NCBI GenBank assembly: GCA_002279065.1
Contig: NCKB01000014.1
Coordinates: 1-64,000 of the forward strand
Origin: Lysobacterales bacterium 15-68-25
GTDB taxonomy: Bacteria > Pseudomonadota > Gammaproteobacteria > Xanthomonadales > Rhodanobacteraceae
Direction of reading: 5' to 3'
Length of the DNA: 64,000 bases
The translations under genes and the position numbers were made by a program. The first letter of the stretch is position 1. Every line of letters starts with the position of its first letter. Positions 1 through 9,940 of this stretch are shown here, one piece after another. The notes under the pieces are model-generated. The model saw only the letters and a list, made by a program, of their open reading frames with translations. It was not told the origin of the DNA and searched no databases.

Positions 1-19
1 GGAGGATCAGCCCGAAGGG

Positions 20-178
20 TGGCCGGCATGGATGCCGGCCAGTTTGGCGTCAGGGCAGGATGCCCTGTCGACAAACCCCGCAGCCCGGACGCGTACCTCA
101 CCGGTCGCAGACCGGTGAGGCGCGGAAGCGGGGTGGCCTCTCTTTTGGTTACTTTTCTCTGGCCAAACAGAGAAAAGT
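20..178. repeat. Composite intergenic repeat with three hairpins
   Basis: The first 413 bases hold no convincing gene. They contain three strong inverted repeats in a row: 10-bp arms at 20-29/32-41, 10-bp arms at 96-105/111-120, and 11-bp arms at 151-161/168-178. The third lies in a sequence whose forward translation reads SFGYFSLAKQRKVTR. From memory, similar peptides recur in small hypothetical proteins of Xanthomonadales and pseudomonads, which suggests a dispersed non-coding repeat rather than a gene. The 90-residue frame over it has no recognisable domain or ribosome binding site. The rest, up to the transporter end at 414, shows nothing else I can name. Confidence 0.6.
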
Positions 179-413
179 GACTCGGCCTCCGCAGGAGGAC
201 GAAACCGCTTTCGGCTCTGATGACGAGCACCGCGCGAACTGCGAAAAGACACAGGATGACCGGCTTGCGCCGTTGAAACGCGCCTCCCGCTTGACCAGCC
301 TGGGGCTGTTGAAAAGCTCTTCGCGGGAATGACGGCAGTGAGACGTAAGGCGGCGCTTGTCGCGCGACACTCTCACCCCTCAACTGCGACGGCCGAGGCG
401 ACGAAAAGCCCCC

Positions 414-1691
414 TCACGGCATCGCCCCGCGACTGGTCGGCTGCGGCAGCGTCGCCACGTTGACCAGTGGCGGCAGGCGGTACAGCCGCCACGCCACCAG
501 CAGGCCGGCCAGCACCAGCGCGCCGACGAAACCGACCACGCCGTTCCAGCCGTGCGCGGCGTAGAACAGCCCGCCGCTGGCGCCGGCGATGCTCGAGCCC
601 ATGTAGTACGAAAACAGATACACGCTCGAGCCCTGCGCCTTGGCCGTACCGGCGCGACGGCCGACCCAACTGCTGACGATGGAGTGGCCGCCGAAGAAGC
701 CGAAGGTGATCGCCACGATGCCGAGCAGGATCAGCGGCAGCGGCGCGGCTGCGGTGAGCGCCACGCCGGCCAGCATCAGCGCGAAAGCACTCCACAGCAC
801 CTTGCGCCGGCCCAGCCGCCCGGCCAGGTGGCCCATCCAGGTGGAGCTGAAGGTGCCGATCAGGTAGATGCCGAAGACCAGGCCGACCGCCGACTGGCTG
901 AGGCGGTACGGCGCGGCCAGCAGGCGATAGCCCAGGTAGTTGTAGACGGTGACGAACGCCCCGAGCAGCAGGAAGCCCTCGGCGAACAGCCACGGCAGGC
1001 CGGCGTCGCGGAACAGGCCGGCGAATCGGCCGAGCAGGCTGCGCAGGTGGAACGGCCGCGCGATGAAGTGCCGCGACGGCGGCAGGCTACGCCAGAACAG
1101 CAGGCAGGCGACCAGGCCCACCGCGCCCACCGTGCCCATGCCGACGCGCCAGCCGAACCAGTCGGTGAGCACGCCGGCAATCAGCCTTCCGCTCATGCCC
1201 CCGATCGCGTTGCCGCTAATGTACAGGCCCATGCCCAGGCCGATCGAGTCGTGGTGCACCTCCTCGGCGAGGTAGGTCATCGCCACCACCGGCACGCCGC
1301 TCAGGGTGAAGCCGAGCAGCATGCGCAGCGCGAGCAGCAGCGGCCACTGCTGCACCATCGTGCTGGCCAGCACCAGCAGCGAAGAGAGCGCCAGCGAAGC
1401 GACCATCACCGACTTGCGCCCCACCGCGTCGGACACCCCGCCCATGAACAGCATGGCGAAGGCCAGCACGCCGGTGCTCAGCGACAGCGAGAGCGCGCTG
1501 GTGGCCGCGCTGACGCCGTAGTCGCGGCTGAACTCGGGCATCAGCGGCTGCACGCAGTACAGCAGGCCGAAGGTGGAGAAGCCGGCGGCGAACAGCGCGA
1601 GGTTGGTGCGCCGGAAGGCCGCGGTGCCGTGGCGGATGGCCTCGTGCGAAGCGTCCGCGTGGGCGGGGGCGGCGGCAGATGAGGGAGGCAT
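414..1691 (-). CDS. MFS transporter, YnfM-like
   Basis: This 425-residue inner-membrane protein of the major facilitator superfamily should have 12 hydrophobic segments. The N-terminal segment contains GLLYCVQPLMPEF and the first cytoplasmic loop has the GGVSDAVGRKS form of the MFS loop motif. Later segments include PVVAMTYLAEEV. These features resemble the YnfM family of putative drug or metabolite exporters, whose substrates are poorly known. The gene stands alone on the minus strand, with a 93-bp gap to the upstream cpxA end. The ATG start at 1691 precedes a short hydrophilic leader of about 30 residues. The family call is firm; the substrate is unknown. Confidence 0.85.
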   Translation of the reverse strand: MPPSSAAAPAHADASHEAIRHGTAAFRRTNLALFAAGFSTFGLLYCVQPLMPEFSRDYGVSAATSALSLSLSTGVLAFAMLFMGGVSDAVGRKSVMVASLALSSLLVLASTMVQQWPLLLALRMLLGFTLSGVPVVAMTYLAEEVHHDSIGLGMGLYISGNAIGGMSGRLIAGVLTDWFGWRVGMGTVGAVGLVACLLFWRSLPPSRHFIARPFHLRSLLGRFAGLFRDAGLPWLFAEGFLLLGAFVTVYNYLGYRLLAAPYRLSQSAVGLVFGIYLIGTFSSTWMGHLAGRLGRRKVLWSAFALMLAGVALTAAAPLPLILLGIVAITFGFFGGHSIVSSWVGRRAGTAKAQGSSVYLFSYYMGSSIAGASGGLFYAAHGWNGVVGFVGALVLAGLLVAWRLYRLPPLVNVATLPQPTSRGAMP

Positions 1692-1784
1692 GACCTTGGG
1701 GAGAGGAGCGGAAAGCGCGCAGCTTACGCTGCCTGATTCGGACGATCGACAGCGCCGTCCCGCCCGGGACGCTCCGGCCGTGGG

Positions 1785-3170
1785 TCAACCCGGTCCGCTG
1801 CCGGCCTCCGCCTGCGCCAGCGGCAGCGGCAGATGCAGGCAGACTTCCAGTCCACCGCCCTCGGCGTTGCGCGCCGCCACCTGTCCACCGTGCACGTGGG
1901 CCACGCGCTGCACGATGCCCAGACCCAGGCCCTGCCCCTCGGCGCGCGCGGCATTGCTGCCGCGGAAGAATGGACGGAATAGCGAGGTCAGCTCCGCCTC
2001 GGGCACGCCGGGACCGTGGTCGCGCACGCACAGTTCGGCCTCGCGGCCGACAGCGCGCACCCGCAGCTCCACCGTGCCTCCCGGGTCACTGAACTTCAGC
2101 GCGTTGCCGAGCAGATTGTCGATCGCCCGCTCCAGCAGTTGCGCGCTGCCGTCGACGACCACCGCCCCGCCGGCCTCGCAGGCCAGCGCCACCCCGCGCG
2201 TGGACGCCTCCAGCGCCGCCTGCCCGACGGCATGCCGCACCACTTCCGACAGGTCCAACGATTCGCGCTGGTCCCCCGGCAGGCCGCCTTCCAGCCGCGA
2301 CAGCGCAAGCATCTCGCCGGTCATGCGGTCCAGCCGTTCGATCTCCTGTTCGGCGCGGGCGAAATAGCCGGCGGCCTCGTCGGGATCGCGACTGCGCCGC
2401 GCGAAATCCAGCAGCAGTTGCAGGCGCGCCAGCGGCGAGCGCAGTTCGTGCGAGAGATCCTGCAGCACGCCGCGGTCGTGCGCGACCAGCGCCTCGATGC
2501 GCTCGGCCATCGCGTCGAAATCGCCGGCGAGCTGCGCCAGCTCGTCACGGCCGCGACCGTTCTTCCAGTGCACGCGGGTGGACAGTTCGCCGGCCGCCAT
2601 GCGCCGGGTCGCCGCGCGCAACGCCGCCACCGGCTGCGCCACGCTGCGCGCGATCCACCAGCCGATCACGCCGACCAGCAGCAGCGACAGCGCCGCCTGC
2701 ACGGCGAGCAGGATGGTCTGCCGCGTGTGCTGGTGCAGGCGTGTGTGGTTGCGACTCATTGCCACCAGCTGACGCGTCCGGCCATCCGCGCCCTGCACCG
2801 GCTGCACGGCCAGGTACAGCCCGGGACGCGGCTGCAGCAGCACGTCGTGGCCGGTGGCGAGCCAGGTGGGCAGGTCGCGCAGCATGCCCGGCCCTGCGCG
2901 GAACGCCGTCAGCGGGCGGCCATCCTCGAACAGCGTCGCATCGATGCCTTCCATGCGCTGCTGGCGCGACCAGTCGGCCAGGCCGCGTCCGCCGCCGGTG
3001 TCGTAGGCACGGCTGGCATCCCGGGCGAGCGCCGACCAGTCGATCTCCACCGCCGTGCTGTATTCGATGAAGCGCTGCGCCAGCGAACCGCCGACGAACA
3101 GCACCACCAGGTTGGCCAGGCAGAAGCCGACCAGCAGGCGCCGATAGAGCGAGCTGCGCAGCGGGTTCAT
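1785..3170 (-). CDS. cpxA: CpxA-like envelope-stress sensor histidine kinase
   Basis: This inner-membrane sensor kinase has 461 residues. It has a first membrane segment (about 12-32), a periplasmic sensor region of about 120 residues, a second membrane segment (about 153-173), a HAMP linker, the dimerisation box SHELRSPLARL with phospho-acceptor His241, and a HATPase domain with an N box (NLLGNALKF), DHGPG and GLGLGI. SHELRSPLARL is typical of CpxA. The ATG overlaps the cpxR stop by 4 bp, so the two are translationally coupled. The divergent cpxP-like gene and a CpxR box upstream support the Cpx assignment. The periplasmic domain is too divergent to identify the signal. Confidence 0.85.
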   Translation of the reverse strand: MNPLRSSLYRRLLVGFCLANLVVLFVGGSLAQRFIEYSTAVEIDWSALARDASRAYDTGGGRGLADWSRQQRMEGIDATLFEDGRPLTAFRAGPGMLRDLPTWLATGHDVLLQPRPGLYLAVQPVQGADGRTRQLVAMSRNHTRLHQHTRQTILLAVQAALSLLLVGVIGWWIARSVAQPVAALRAATRRMAAGELSTRVHWKNGRGRDELAQLAGDFDAMAERIEALVAHDRGVLQDLSHELRSPLARLQLLLDFARRSRDPDEAAGYFARAEQEIERLDRMTGEMLALSRLEGGLPGDQRESLDLSEVVRHAVGQAALEASTRGVALACEAGGAVVVDGSAQLLERAIDNLLGNALKFSDPGGTVELRVRAVGREAELCVRDHGPGVPEAELTSLFRPFFRGSNAARAEGQGLGLGIVQRVAHVHGGQVAARNAEGGGLEVCLHLPLPLAQAEAGSGPG

Positions 3171-3862
3171 GCGCCGCCCGCCAGCAGCAGGTAACCGGAG
3201 CCGCGCACCGACTCGATGCGCGGTGCGGCCGGCGAGGCCTCGGCCAGCTTGTGCCGCAGGCGGCTGACGTGCACGTCGATGCTGCGGTCGAAACGCTCCA
3301 GCTCGCGGCCGAGCGCGAGCCGGGTGAGCGTGGCCTTGTCCACCACCTCGCCGGCGCGCTGGGCGAGCGCCAGGAGCAGCGAGAACTCGGCGCCGGTCAG
3401 CGTGAGCTCCTGCGCGTCGACGGAAGCCTGGCGGTCGCCGGGCTGCAGACGCAGGTTGCCGACCTGCACGTTCGCCGCCGCCTCGGGCGTCTGCCGGCGC
3501 AGCTGCGCGCGCACGCGGGCGAGCAGTTCGCGGGGCAGGCAGGGCTTGGACAGGTAGTCATCCGCGCCCAGCTCCAGGCCGATCACCCGGTCCACCGGCT
3601 CGCCGCGCGCGGACAGCATGATCACCGGCAGCCGCTGCTGCATGCGCAGTTCGCGCAGCGTCTCCAGGCCGTCGCGGCCCGGCATCATCACGTCGAGGAT
3701 CAGCAGGTCCGGGCGCTGCGCACCGTCGCGCAGGCGCGCCAGCGCCGCCTCGCCGTCGTGCACCACATCCACGGCAAAGCCCTCGCGCTGCAGGTACTCG
3801 GCCAGCAGCCCGGCCAGGGCGCGGTCGTCGTCGGCGATCAGGATCCGTTGCATGGCTGCCAT
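3167..3862 (-). CDS. cpxR: CpxR-like response regulator
   Basis: This OmpR-family cytoplasmic response regulator has 231 residues. The receiver domain carries the acidic pocket ADDD (10-13), phospho-acceptor Asp57 in LILDVMMPG, and Lys106 in LSKPC. A winged-helix DNA-binding domain fills about residues 135-230. It is transcribed with cpxA (4-bp overlap) and divergently from cpxP. A perfect GTAAA-N5-GTAAA sequence on the coding strand lies just upstream of its start, so autoregulation is likely. An alternative ATG at 3853 would give MQRILIADDD and looks equally possible; neither has a strong ribosome binding site. Confidence 0.87.
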   Translation of the reverse strand: MAAMQRILIADDDRALAGLLAEYLQREGFAVDVVHDGEAALARLRDGAQRPDLLILDVMMPGRDGLETLRELRMQQRLPVIMLSARGEPVDRVIGLELGADDYLSKPCLPRELLARVRAQLRRQTPEAAANVQVGNLRLQPGDRQASVDAQELTLTGAEFSLLLALAQRAGEVVDKATLTRLALGRELERFDRSIDVHVSRLRHKLAEASPAAPRIESVRGSGYLLLAGGA

Positions 3863-3894
3863 TTCAGTGGGGTCGCGGCGCGGACGCCACGGGC

Positions 3895-3909
3895 TTTACG
3901 CATCTTTAC
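3895..3909 (-). promoter_or_regulatory. CpxR box between cpxRA and cpxP
   Basis: The minus strand reads GTAAAGATGCGTAAA, an exact match to the enterobacterial CpxR consensus GTAAA-N5-GTAAA. It lies in the 122-bp divergent region, about 33 bp before cpxR and 75 bp before cpxP. A -10-like CATACA follows towards cpxP around 3920. The placement suits activation of both genes by phosphorylated CpxR. Binding itself is an inference from the motif and context. Confidence 0.75.
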
Positions 3910-3984
3910 CTACGCGCAAACAACATACACGCGGTGGTGTCGTCCAATGATCGCCAGTCCCCACCCACGCAAGAGGCGTTACCC

Positions 3985-4491
3985 ATGCGCAAGACGACTA
4001 CCCTCGGCCTCATCTTCGCTTCGGCCCTGACGATCACCGGCGCGGCCCTCGCCGCTGGCGGCAACCATGACGGCGGGCACCGCTTCGGCGACCACGGCCG
4101 CCGCGACCACCACGGCATGCACGAAGCCTTCGCCAAGCTCGACCTGACCGACGCCCAGAAGGCCAGCATCAAGCAGATCACCCAGGCCAGCCGCGAGCAG
4201 AACAAGGGCCAGTGGCAGGCCCTGCACGACCAGCGCAGAGCATTCGAGCAGATGACCCCGGACCAGGTCGGCTACCAGGCGGCGGCGGCCCGCCTGGCCC
4301 AGGCCGAAGGCCAGGCGACCCAGGCCCGCATCGAGCAGCGCGCCAAGGTGAAGGCGCAGATCTACGCGGTGCTGACGTCGCAGCAGAAGGCCCAGCTGGC
4401 CACGCTGCGCGCCCAGCGCGAAGCGCGCCGCGAGCAGCGCAGGGAGCTCCACCAAGGCCACCCGGCGCCGTCGGCCAGCTCCGCGCAGTAA
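3985..4491 (+). CDS. cpxP: Spy/CpxP-family periplasmic protein
   Basis: This is a predicted periplasmic protein of 168 residues with a cleavable signal peptide ending near ALAA (about residue 23). A His/Gly-rich segment follows, then a helical body with two LTxxQ motifs (LTDAQ at 54-58 and LTSQQ at 130-134) that define the Spy/CpxP family. CpxP inhibits CpxA and helps clear misfolded envelope proteins; Spy is a chaperone. The divergent position beside cpxRA favours CpxP. The ATG at 3985 is chosen over an in-frame upstream start because the signal peptide begins there and AGAGG sits about 9 bp upstream. The His-rich N terminus could bind metal. Confidence 0.85.
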   Translation: MRKTTTLGLIFASALTITGAALAAGGNHDGGHRFGDHGRRDHHGMHEAFAKLDLTDAQKASIKQITQASREQNKGQWQALHDQRRAFEQMTPDQVGYQAAAARLAQAEGQATQARIEQRAKVKAQIYAVLTSQQKAQLATLRAQREARREQRRELHQGHPAPSASSAQ

Positions 4492-4517
4492 GCATTCGCA
4501 TCGGATCGCGAAAACCC

Positions 4518-4545
4518 GGGCGCCAGCGCGAGCTGGCGCCCTTTT
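4518..4545 (+). terminator. Rho-independent terminator after cpxP
   Basis: A perfect 10-bp stem GGGCGCCAGC/GCTGGCGCCC with a 4-base loop is followed by TTTT. It lies 27 bp after the cpxP stop and ends that transcript. Confidence 0.85.
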
Positions 4546-4642
4546 CGTTGCGCTCACGAAACATCCACGCGGCGCCGACGCCGGGCTGGCGCGGCCTTCA
4601 TGATCATGGCCGGACCATCCCGGCGACCCGAGGAGCCGCACG

Positions 4643-5251
4643 ATGAGAAGTCGCCGCCTGATGATCGCCTGCCTCGCCCTGCTCGCCGGATGCCACGGTG
4701 ATCCACCGGGCGCTTCGCCCGCGCCGGCGAGCGCGACGCCGCGCGAGTTTGTCGCCCCCTCGCTGGGACTGTCGATCCCGGTGCCGACGGACATGACGCT
4801 GCGCCACGACTTCCACCGCGATTACCTGGATGCCGCCGTCTGGCAGGCCTTCGCCGGCGGCAACGGACAGGGCCGGCCGCTGGCCGCGCTGGTGCTGAAC
4901 GGCTCGGACCGGATCACCGCCGCCGAGCTGCGCATCAGCGAGAGCGGCGACGCCGACGCACTGGCGCATTGCGAGGACACGCCAGCCAGTGCCGAGCCCG
5001 GATCGATTGCCAGCCAGGCGCTCGGCGGCGTGACCTTCCAGCGCTTCCGCGCGAGCGACGCGGCGATGAGCCACTACCTGCAGGTGGAGGGTTACCGTGC
5101 GGTGCGCGACGACCGTTGCGTGGCGATCGACCTGCTGGTTTACGGCACCCGACCGGAGGTCTACGCCCCGCCGCGCACGCCGCCCTTCAGCCAGGCCCAG
5201 GCGTGGCAGGCACTGCACGCCGCACTGGCCGGACTGCACTGGTCGCGCTGA
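4643..5251 (+). CDS. Hypothetical lipoprotein
   Basis: This 202-residue protein has a lipoprotein signal peptide ending in the lipobox LLAGC (Cys about 18). A Pro/Ala-rich linker precedes a globular body that contains the segment VAPSLGLSIPVP. I do not recognise the domain. It is probably anchored in the outer membrane facing the periplasm. AGGAG lies about 9 bp before the ATG. It sits alone after the cpxP terminator and converges on a tiny lipoprotein gene only 4 bp away. Placement next to the Cpx genes hints at an envelope role, but nothing in the sequence proves it. Confidence 0.75.
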   Translation: MRSRRLMIACLALLAGCHGDPPGASPAPASATPREFVAPSLGLSIPVPTDMTLRHDFHRDYLDAAVWQAFAGGNGQGRPLAALVLNGSDRITAAELRISESGDADALAHCEDTPASAEPGSIASQALGGVTFQRFRASDAAMSHYLQVEGYRAVRDDRCVAIDLLVYGTRPEVYAPPRTPPFSQAQAWQALHAALAGLHWSR

Positions 5252-5255
5252 GCGC

Positions 5256-5423
5256 TCAGCGAACGCGCCAGTGGCCGGAAACCCATACATGCGGCGCGGC
5301 CCAGTAACCCGGTATCCACACGCGCGCATGACCGCGGGCCGGCACCACGATGCAGCCGGCCAACAGGGCGCTGGCACCCAGCAAGGCGGTGGAGATCAGC
5401 AGACGTGATGCGAATCGGCGCAT
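5256..5423 (-). CDS. Tiny WXXGXW-repeat lipoprotein
   Basis: This 55-codon gene was read by eye on the minus strand. It encodes a basic start (MRRFASRLL), a hydrophobic stretch and a lipobox LLAGC with Cys24. The mature part is only about 32 residues and carries two copies of the WXXGXW pattern, WIPGYW and WVSGHW. That fits the small WXXGXW-repeat family (Pfam PF12779 as I recall it), found in short exported proteins of proteobacteria with unknown function. The stop is 4 bp from the convergent neighbour's stop. The intact lipobox plus both motifs make chance unlikely. Larger relatives usually carry more repeats. Confidence 0.75.
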   Translation of the reverse strand: MRRFASRLLISTALLGASALLAGCIVVPARGHARVWIPGYWAAPHVWVSGHWRVR

Positions 5424-5530
5424 GGCGCACTCCCGGCGTGGATGGTGCTGCCAGGAACGGCGCGATGCGCCGTGCGCCGACCACCGCGGAAGCTTGCGGA
5501 CGGCCGTCGTTCATCGTGCGGGCATCGACC

Positions 5531-6730
5531 TCACGGGGAGGCCTCCAGCGCCCGCACGCGCTGGCCGTCGACGAGGCGATCGTCCGGATAGGCCACCACG
5601 CGGTCGCCCGCCTTGAGTCCGGCGAGGATCTCCACCGCACCGTCCCCCTGCATGCCCGGCGTGACCTCGACCCGGCGCGCGCGCCCGCCGGAGACACGGA
5701 ACACCATCCAGCGACGGCCCTCGCGGAACAGGGCGCTGGAGGCGACCTGCAGCACGTCGTCGCGCCGCGCCACCTCGAATTCGACTTCGACCCGGAACCC
5801 GTCGCCCAGCGACGCCCACTGCGCACGCGGCGCGGTGATCTGCAGCCAGACCAGGGTGCGCTGCTCCTCCACGCCGAGCGCCGACACCTTGGTGAAGGCG
5901 CCGGGCTCGATCCGCAGCACGCGTGCCGGCAGCGGCCGGTCGCCGCCCCAGCGCAGGATCCGCGCCGCCGACCCCGGATGCAGGCCGATCGCCTGCTGCG
6001 AGAGTGCCTGCACCATTACCTGCAGTTCGTCGAGGTCGCCGATCTCCAGCAGCGGCTGCCCGGCCTGTACCGGCACGGCGCTCTCCTGGTAGCGATGCAG
6101 CACCACGCCATCGACCGGCGCGCGCAGGTCGATCCGCTCGCCGCCCCCCTGCCCCTGCCCCTTCAACAGCGCGGCCAGGGCATCGCGCTGCTGGCCTGCC
6201 GCCTGCTGTTCGGCACGGGCGGCCGCGGCCGCTGCGAGCGCACGGGCGACCCTCGCTTCGGCCTCGTCCAGCGTGGCCGCGCTGACCACGCCGCCGGCAC
6301 CCAGCGTGCGCATGCGGCGCACATCGCGTGAGGCCAGGTCGGCGTCCGCGCTGGCCGCCGCCAGCCGCTGCCGCGCCGCCTGCATCGAGGCCTCGGCCGC
6401 CTGCTGCTCGGCGAGCAGGCGGGCACGGTTGGCCGCATCGAGCAGTGCGCCGTGCATCGGCTCGATCACCGCGACGACCTGACCGGCCTTCACCGCATCA
6501 CCCTGCAGCAGGTCGATCCGCTGCAGCGTGCCGGCCAGCGGCGCCGAAACCACCCAGCGCCGCGGCAACTGGGTCCGCCCCTCCTCCTCGAACCGCTGCA
6601 CCAGGGGACCACGCTGCACCGTGGCGATGTCCACCAGGCGCGGCGAGGCCTGCCATGCCCAGAGGAAGGCCGCGGCGAGCGCGACGGCAAGGACGACCAG
6701 GGCGATCAGGTACGGGCGTTTCATGCGCAC
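5531..6730 (-). CDS. HlyD/MacA-type periplasmic adaptor of ABC exporter
   Basis: This 399-residue membrane-fusion protein is anchored by an N-terminal segment (about 9-26). A biotinyl-lipoyl-like half (APLAGTLQRIDLLQGDAVKAGQ) is followed by a long Ala-rich coiled coil and the second lipoyl half (RAPVDGVVLHRY), then beta-barrel and membrane-proximal domains. It would link the ABC permease to an outer-membrane duct. It is the third gene of a minus-strand operon after the ATPase and permease, 10 bp from the permease end. A GTG at 6730 (AGGA 7 bp upstream) and an ATG at 6724 are both possible starts. The substrate is unknown; no TolC-like gene is nearby. Confidence 0.85.
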   Translation of the reverse strand: MRMKRPYLIALVVLAVALAAAFLWAWQASPRLVDIATVQRGPLVQRFEEEGRTQLPRRWVVSAPLAGTLQRIDLLQGDAVKAGQVVAVIEPMHGALLDAANRARLLAEQQAAEASMQAARQRLAAASADADLASRDVRRMRTLGAGGVVSAATLDEAEARVARALAAAAAARAEQQAAGQQRDALAALLKGQGQGGGERIDLRAPVDGVVLHRYQESAVPVQAGQPLLEIGDLDELQVMVQALSQQAIGLHPGSAARILRWGGDRPLPARVLRIEPGAFTKVSALGVEEQRTLVWLQITAPRAQWASLGDGFRVEVEFEVARRDDVLQVASSALFREGRRWMVFRVSGGRARRVEVTPGMQGDGAVEILAGLKAGDRVVAYPDDRLVDGQRVRALEASP

Positions 6731-6740
6731 GACGGGTTCC

Positions 6741-9103
6741 TCATTCGCGGGTCTTCAGCACGCCGATCAGGTCGAGCCGGTGGATGCGCCGACGCACCAG
6801 CAGCGCCGACAGCAGGCTGGCCACGCACACCGTCGCCGCGGCGAAGGCGTAGGTGGCGGTGGTGAGCCGCACCGGCACGCGGAACAGCTCGGACTGGAAG
6901 CCCTGCGTCATCAGCCAGCACAGCGCATGCCCGGCGACGAAACCCAGCGGCAGCGACACCAGCACCAGCACGCCGAGCTGGCCGAGCAGCAGCACGCTGA
7001 CCTCGCCCTCGGTCATGCCGAGCACGCGCAGGCTGGCCAGCTCGCGCCCACGCTCGGACAGACTGATGCGCGCGGCGTTGTAGACCAGTCCGAAATTGAT
7101 CACGGCGCCGAGCAGGGCCGCCACCCAGGCAAACACCAGCATGCTCTCGCCCATCGTCGCGTAGAAGCTGCGCACCGCAGCCAGCCGCGAATCGACGCCG
7201 GCGACCCAGGGACGCCGGTTCAGCTCGGCATAGACGTCCGGGGCAGCCCCGGGCATCACGCCCAGCAGCACGCCGGAAACCACGTCGCCGTCACCCAGCA
7301 GCCGGTTGAGCGCGTCCAGATCCATGTAGCCCTGCGCGCCGATGTACTCGTGCACGAAGCCGGCCACCGGCACGCTGACATGGCGGCGGTGGCCGTCCAG
7401 CGCCTGCACTTCCACCCGGTCGCCCGGCCGCAGGTCGAGCATTTGGCCGAGGTAGTCGGTCAGCAGCACGCCGTCGCTGCGCGGCAGTACCGGCCGCAGC
7501 GCGGTGTCCAGCGGGCGGCGCAGTCGTGCACCCGGCGGCAGGCCCTCGAGCACGGTGCGGTAGCTGTGCAGGCCATGCACCAGGCGCACCGGCGCCATCC
7601 GCAGCGGTTCGGCCGTGCGCACGCCGGGCAGCGCGGCCAGTTCCGGCACGGCGCCGCGTGGCGCCGGCTCGACGAAGGTGACGGCCAGGTCGTGCCGCTG
7701 CGCGATGCCGAGCTGGGTGTCGACCATGTACTGCACGGCGTCGCCCTGGAAGCGGCCGACCATCATCACCGCGCTGGCCATCGCCAGCCCGAGCACCGTG
7801 AACGCCGCCCGCCCGGGGCGACGGCCGAGGTCGCGCAGCGCCATGCGGACGGCGGGCGTCAGCCAGCGGCGCAGACCCAGCCGCTCGACCAGGCTCGGCC
7901 CGAACCGCGCCGGCGCCGGCGCCCGCATCGCCTCGGCCGGCGGCAGGCGCACGGCGGCGCGCAGTGCCATCAACGCACCGGCCGCGGCCGCGCCCAGGCT
8001 GACCGCCAGCCCGGTGGCGACCGCCCCCGCGCTCAGCCGGTAGGCCAGGAACGGAAAGCGGTAGATGCCCTGGTAGACGTGGGCCAGCCAGCCACCGAGC
8101 ATCGCGCCCAGGCCGATGCCGAGCAGCGCGCCGGCGCCGGCGATCACCGCGGCGATCAGCAGGTAGTGCCAGGCCAGCGCGCGGTCCGGGTAGCCGAACG
8201 CCTTGAGCACACCGATCTGGTCGCGCTGGGTGCCGAGCAGGCGCATCAGCACCACGTGCACCAGGAACGCCGCCACGCCGAGGAAGATCGCCGGGAACAG
8301 CCGCGCCATGGTGCGCAGCTGGCGCATCTCCTCCTCCAGGTAGCGCGCCGAGGTCTGTTCGTGACGACCGTACGCACCGACGCCGCCGTAGCGCGCCAGC
8401 AGGCCGTCCAGCGCGGCGATCACCGCGGCCGGCTTCGCCTCGGGCCGCAGCCGCAGCACCACACTGTTGAACGCGCCGTCCATCGACAGCGCCTTCTCCA
8501 TCGCATGCCGGTTCATCCACGCCACGGCGTAGCGGCGGAAATCCGGGAACACCGCGCCGGGCGGGCTCTGGTAGACGTACTCCGGCGAGGTCGCCACGCC
8601 GACCACGCGCAGCCAGCGCTGGCGTCCGCGCAGGGTCAGGCTCAGCGTGTCGCCGGCGCGCAACGCGTGGGCGGCGGCAAAAGCCTCGCCGAGCACCACC
8701 TCGTTGTCCACGTCCGGATTCGGCAGCCGCCCGCTGCGCAACTGCAGGCGGTTGAGCAGCGGCTGCCCGCCCTCGAGCGGCAGCGAGACCAGTTCGACCC
8801 GCACCGGTTCGCCGAAGCCGGGCACGCCGAGCGTACCGGCCGCCATCAGGCGGGTCTGCGCGGTCTGCACGCCGTCGATGGCCGCCAGCCGCGGCGCCAG
8901 CGTGTCCGGCGCGCGCTTGAGCGGCGCCCACAGGTCGGCCAGCGCGCCCTCGCGGTAGAAACGCTCCCGCGTCGCGGTGAGCGACTGGTAGGTGGACTGC
9001 GACATCACCAGCGTGGCGACGCCGCCGGCGATCACCAGCGCGATCGCCAGCGCCTGCCCGCGCAGATGCCACAGGTCGCGCCACGCCTTGCGTCCCAGCG
9101 CCC

Positions 9104-9107
<4 letters not shown>
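6741..9107 (-). CDS. FtsX-like ABC transporter permease
   Basis: This 788-residue permease begins with a GTG that overlaps the ATPase stop (GTGA), so the pair is coupled. A first membrane segment near residues 15-35 is followed by a large periplasmic domain. Two FtsX-like membrane blocks come next (one around [19 protein letters not shown], one at the C terminus). Length and architecture match the duplicated FtsX-permease group of putative ABC export systems rather than short MacB or LolC. With the adjacent ATPase and HlyD adaptor it forms a tripartite exporter or an envelope-lipid system. A much longer frame extends upstream but only shadows the ATPase gene. Confidence 0.85.
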
Positions 9108-9844
<737 letters not shown>

Positions 9845-9940
9845 GACACCGCGCGGGGGTGCCGTGCCGACTACCCTAGACGCTGCGCCGTCCCGGCTAC
9901 CTGATCCTGCGCAAATGCCGGCGATGTCGCCGGACCATCT

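Noticed and set aside
60-332. Small forward gene of 90 residues at the left edge
   Set aside because: It covers the hairpin repeat, lacks a ribosome binding site and has no fold-like pattern.
9918-9933. Terminator after hutF
   Set aside because: The 7-bp hairpin has a two-base loop and no U tract on the minus strand.
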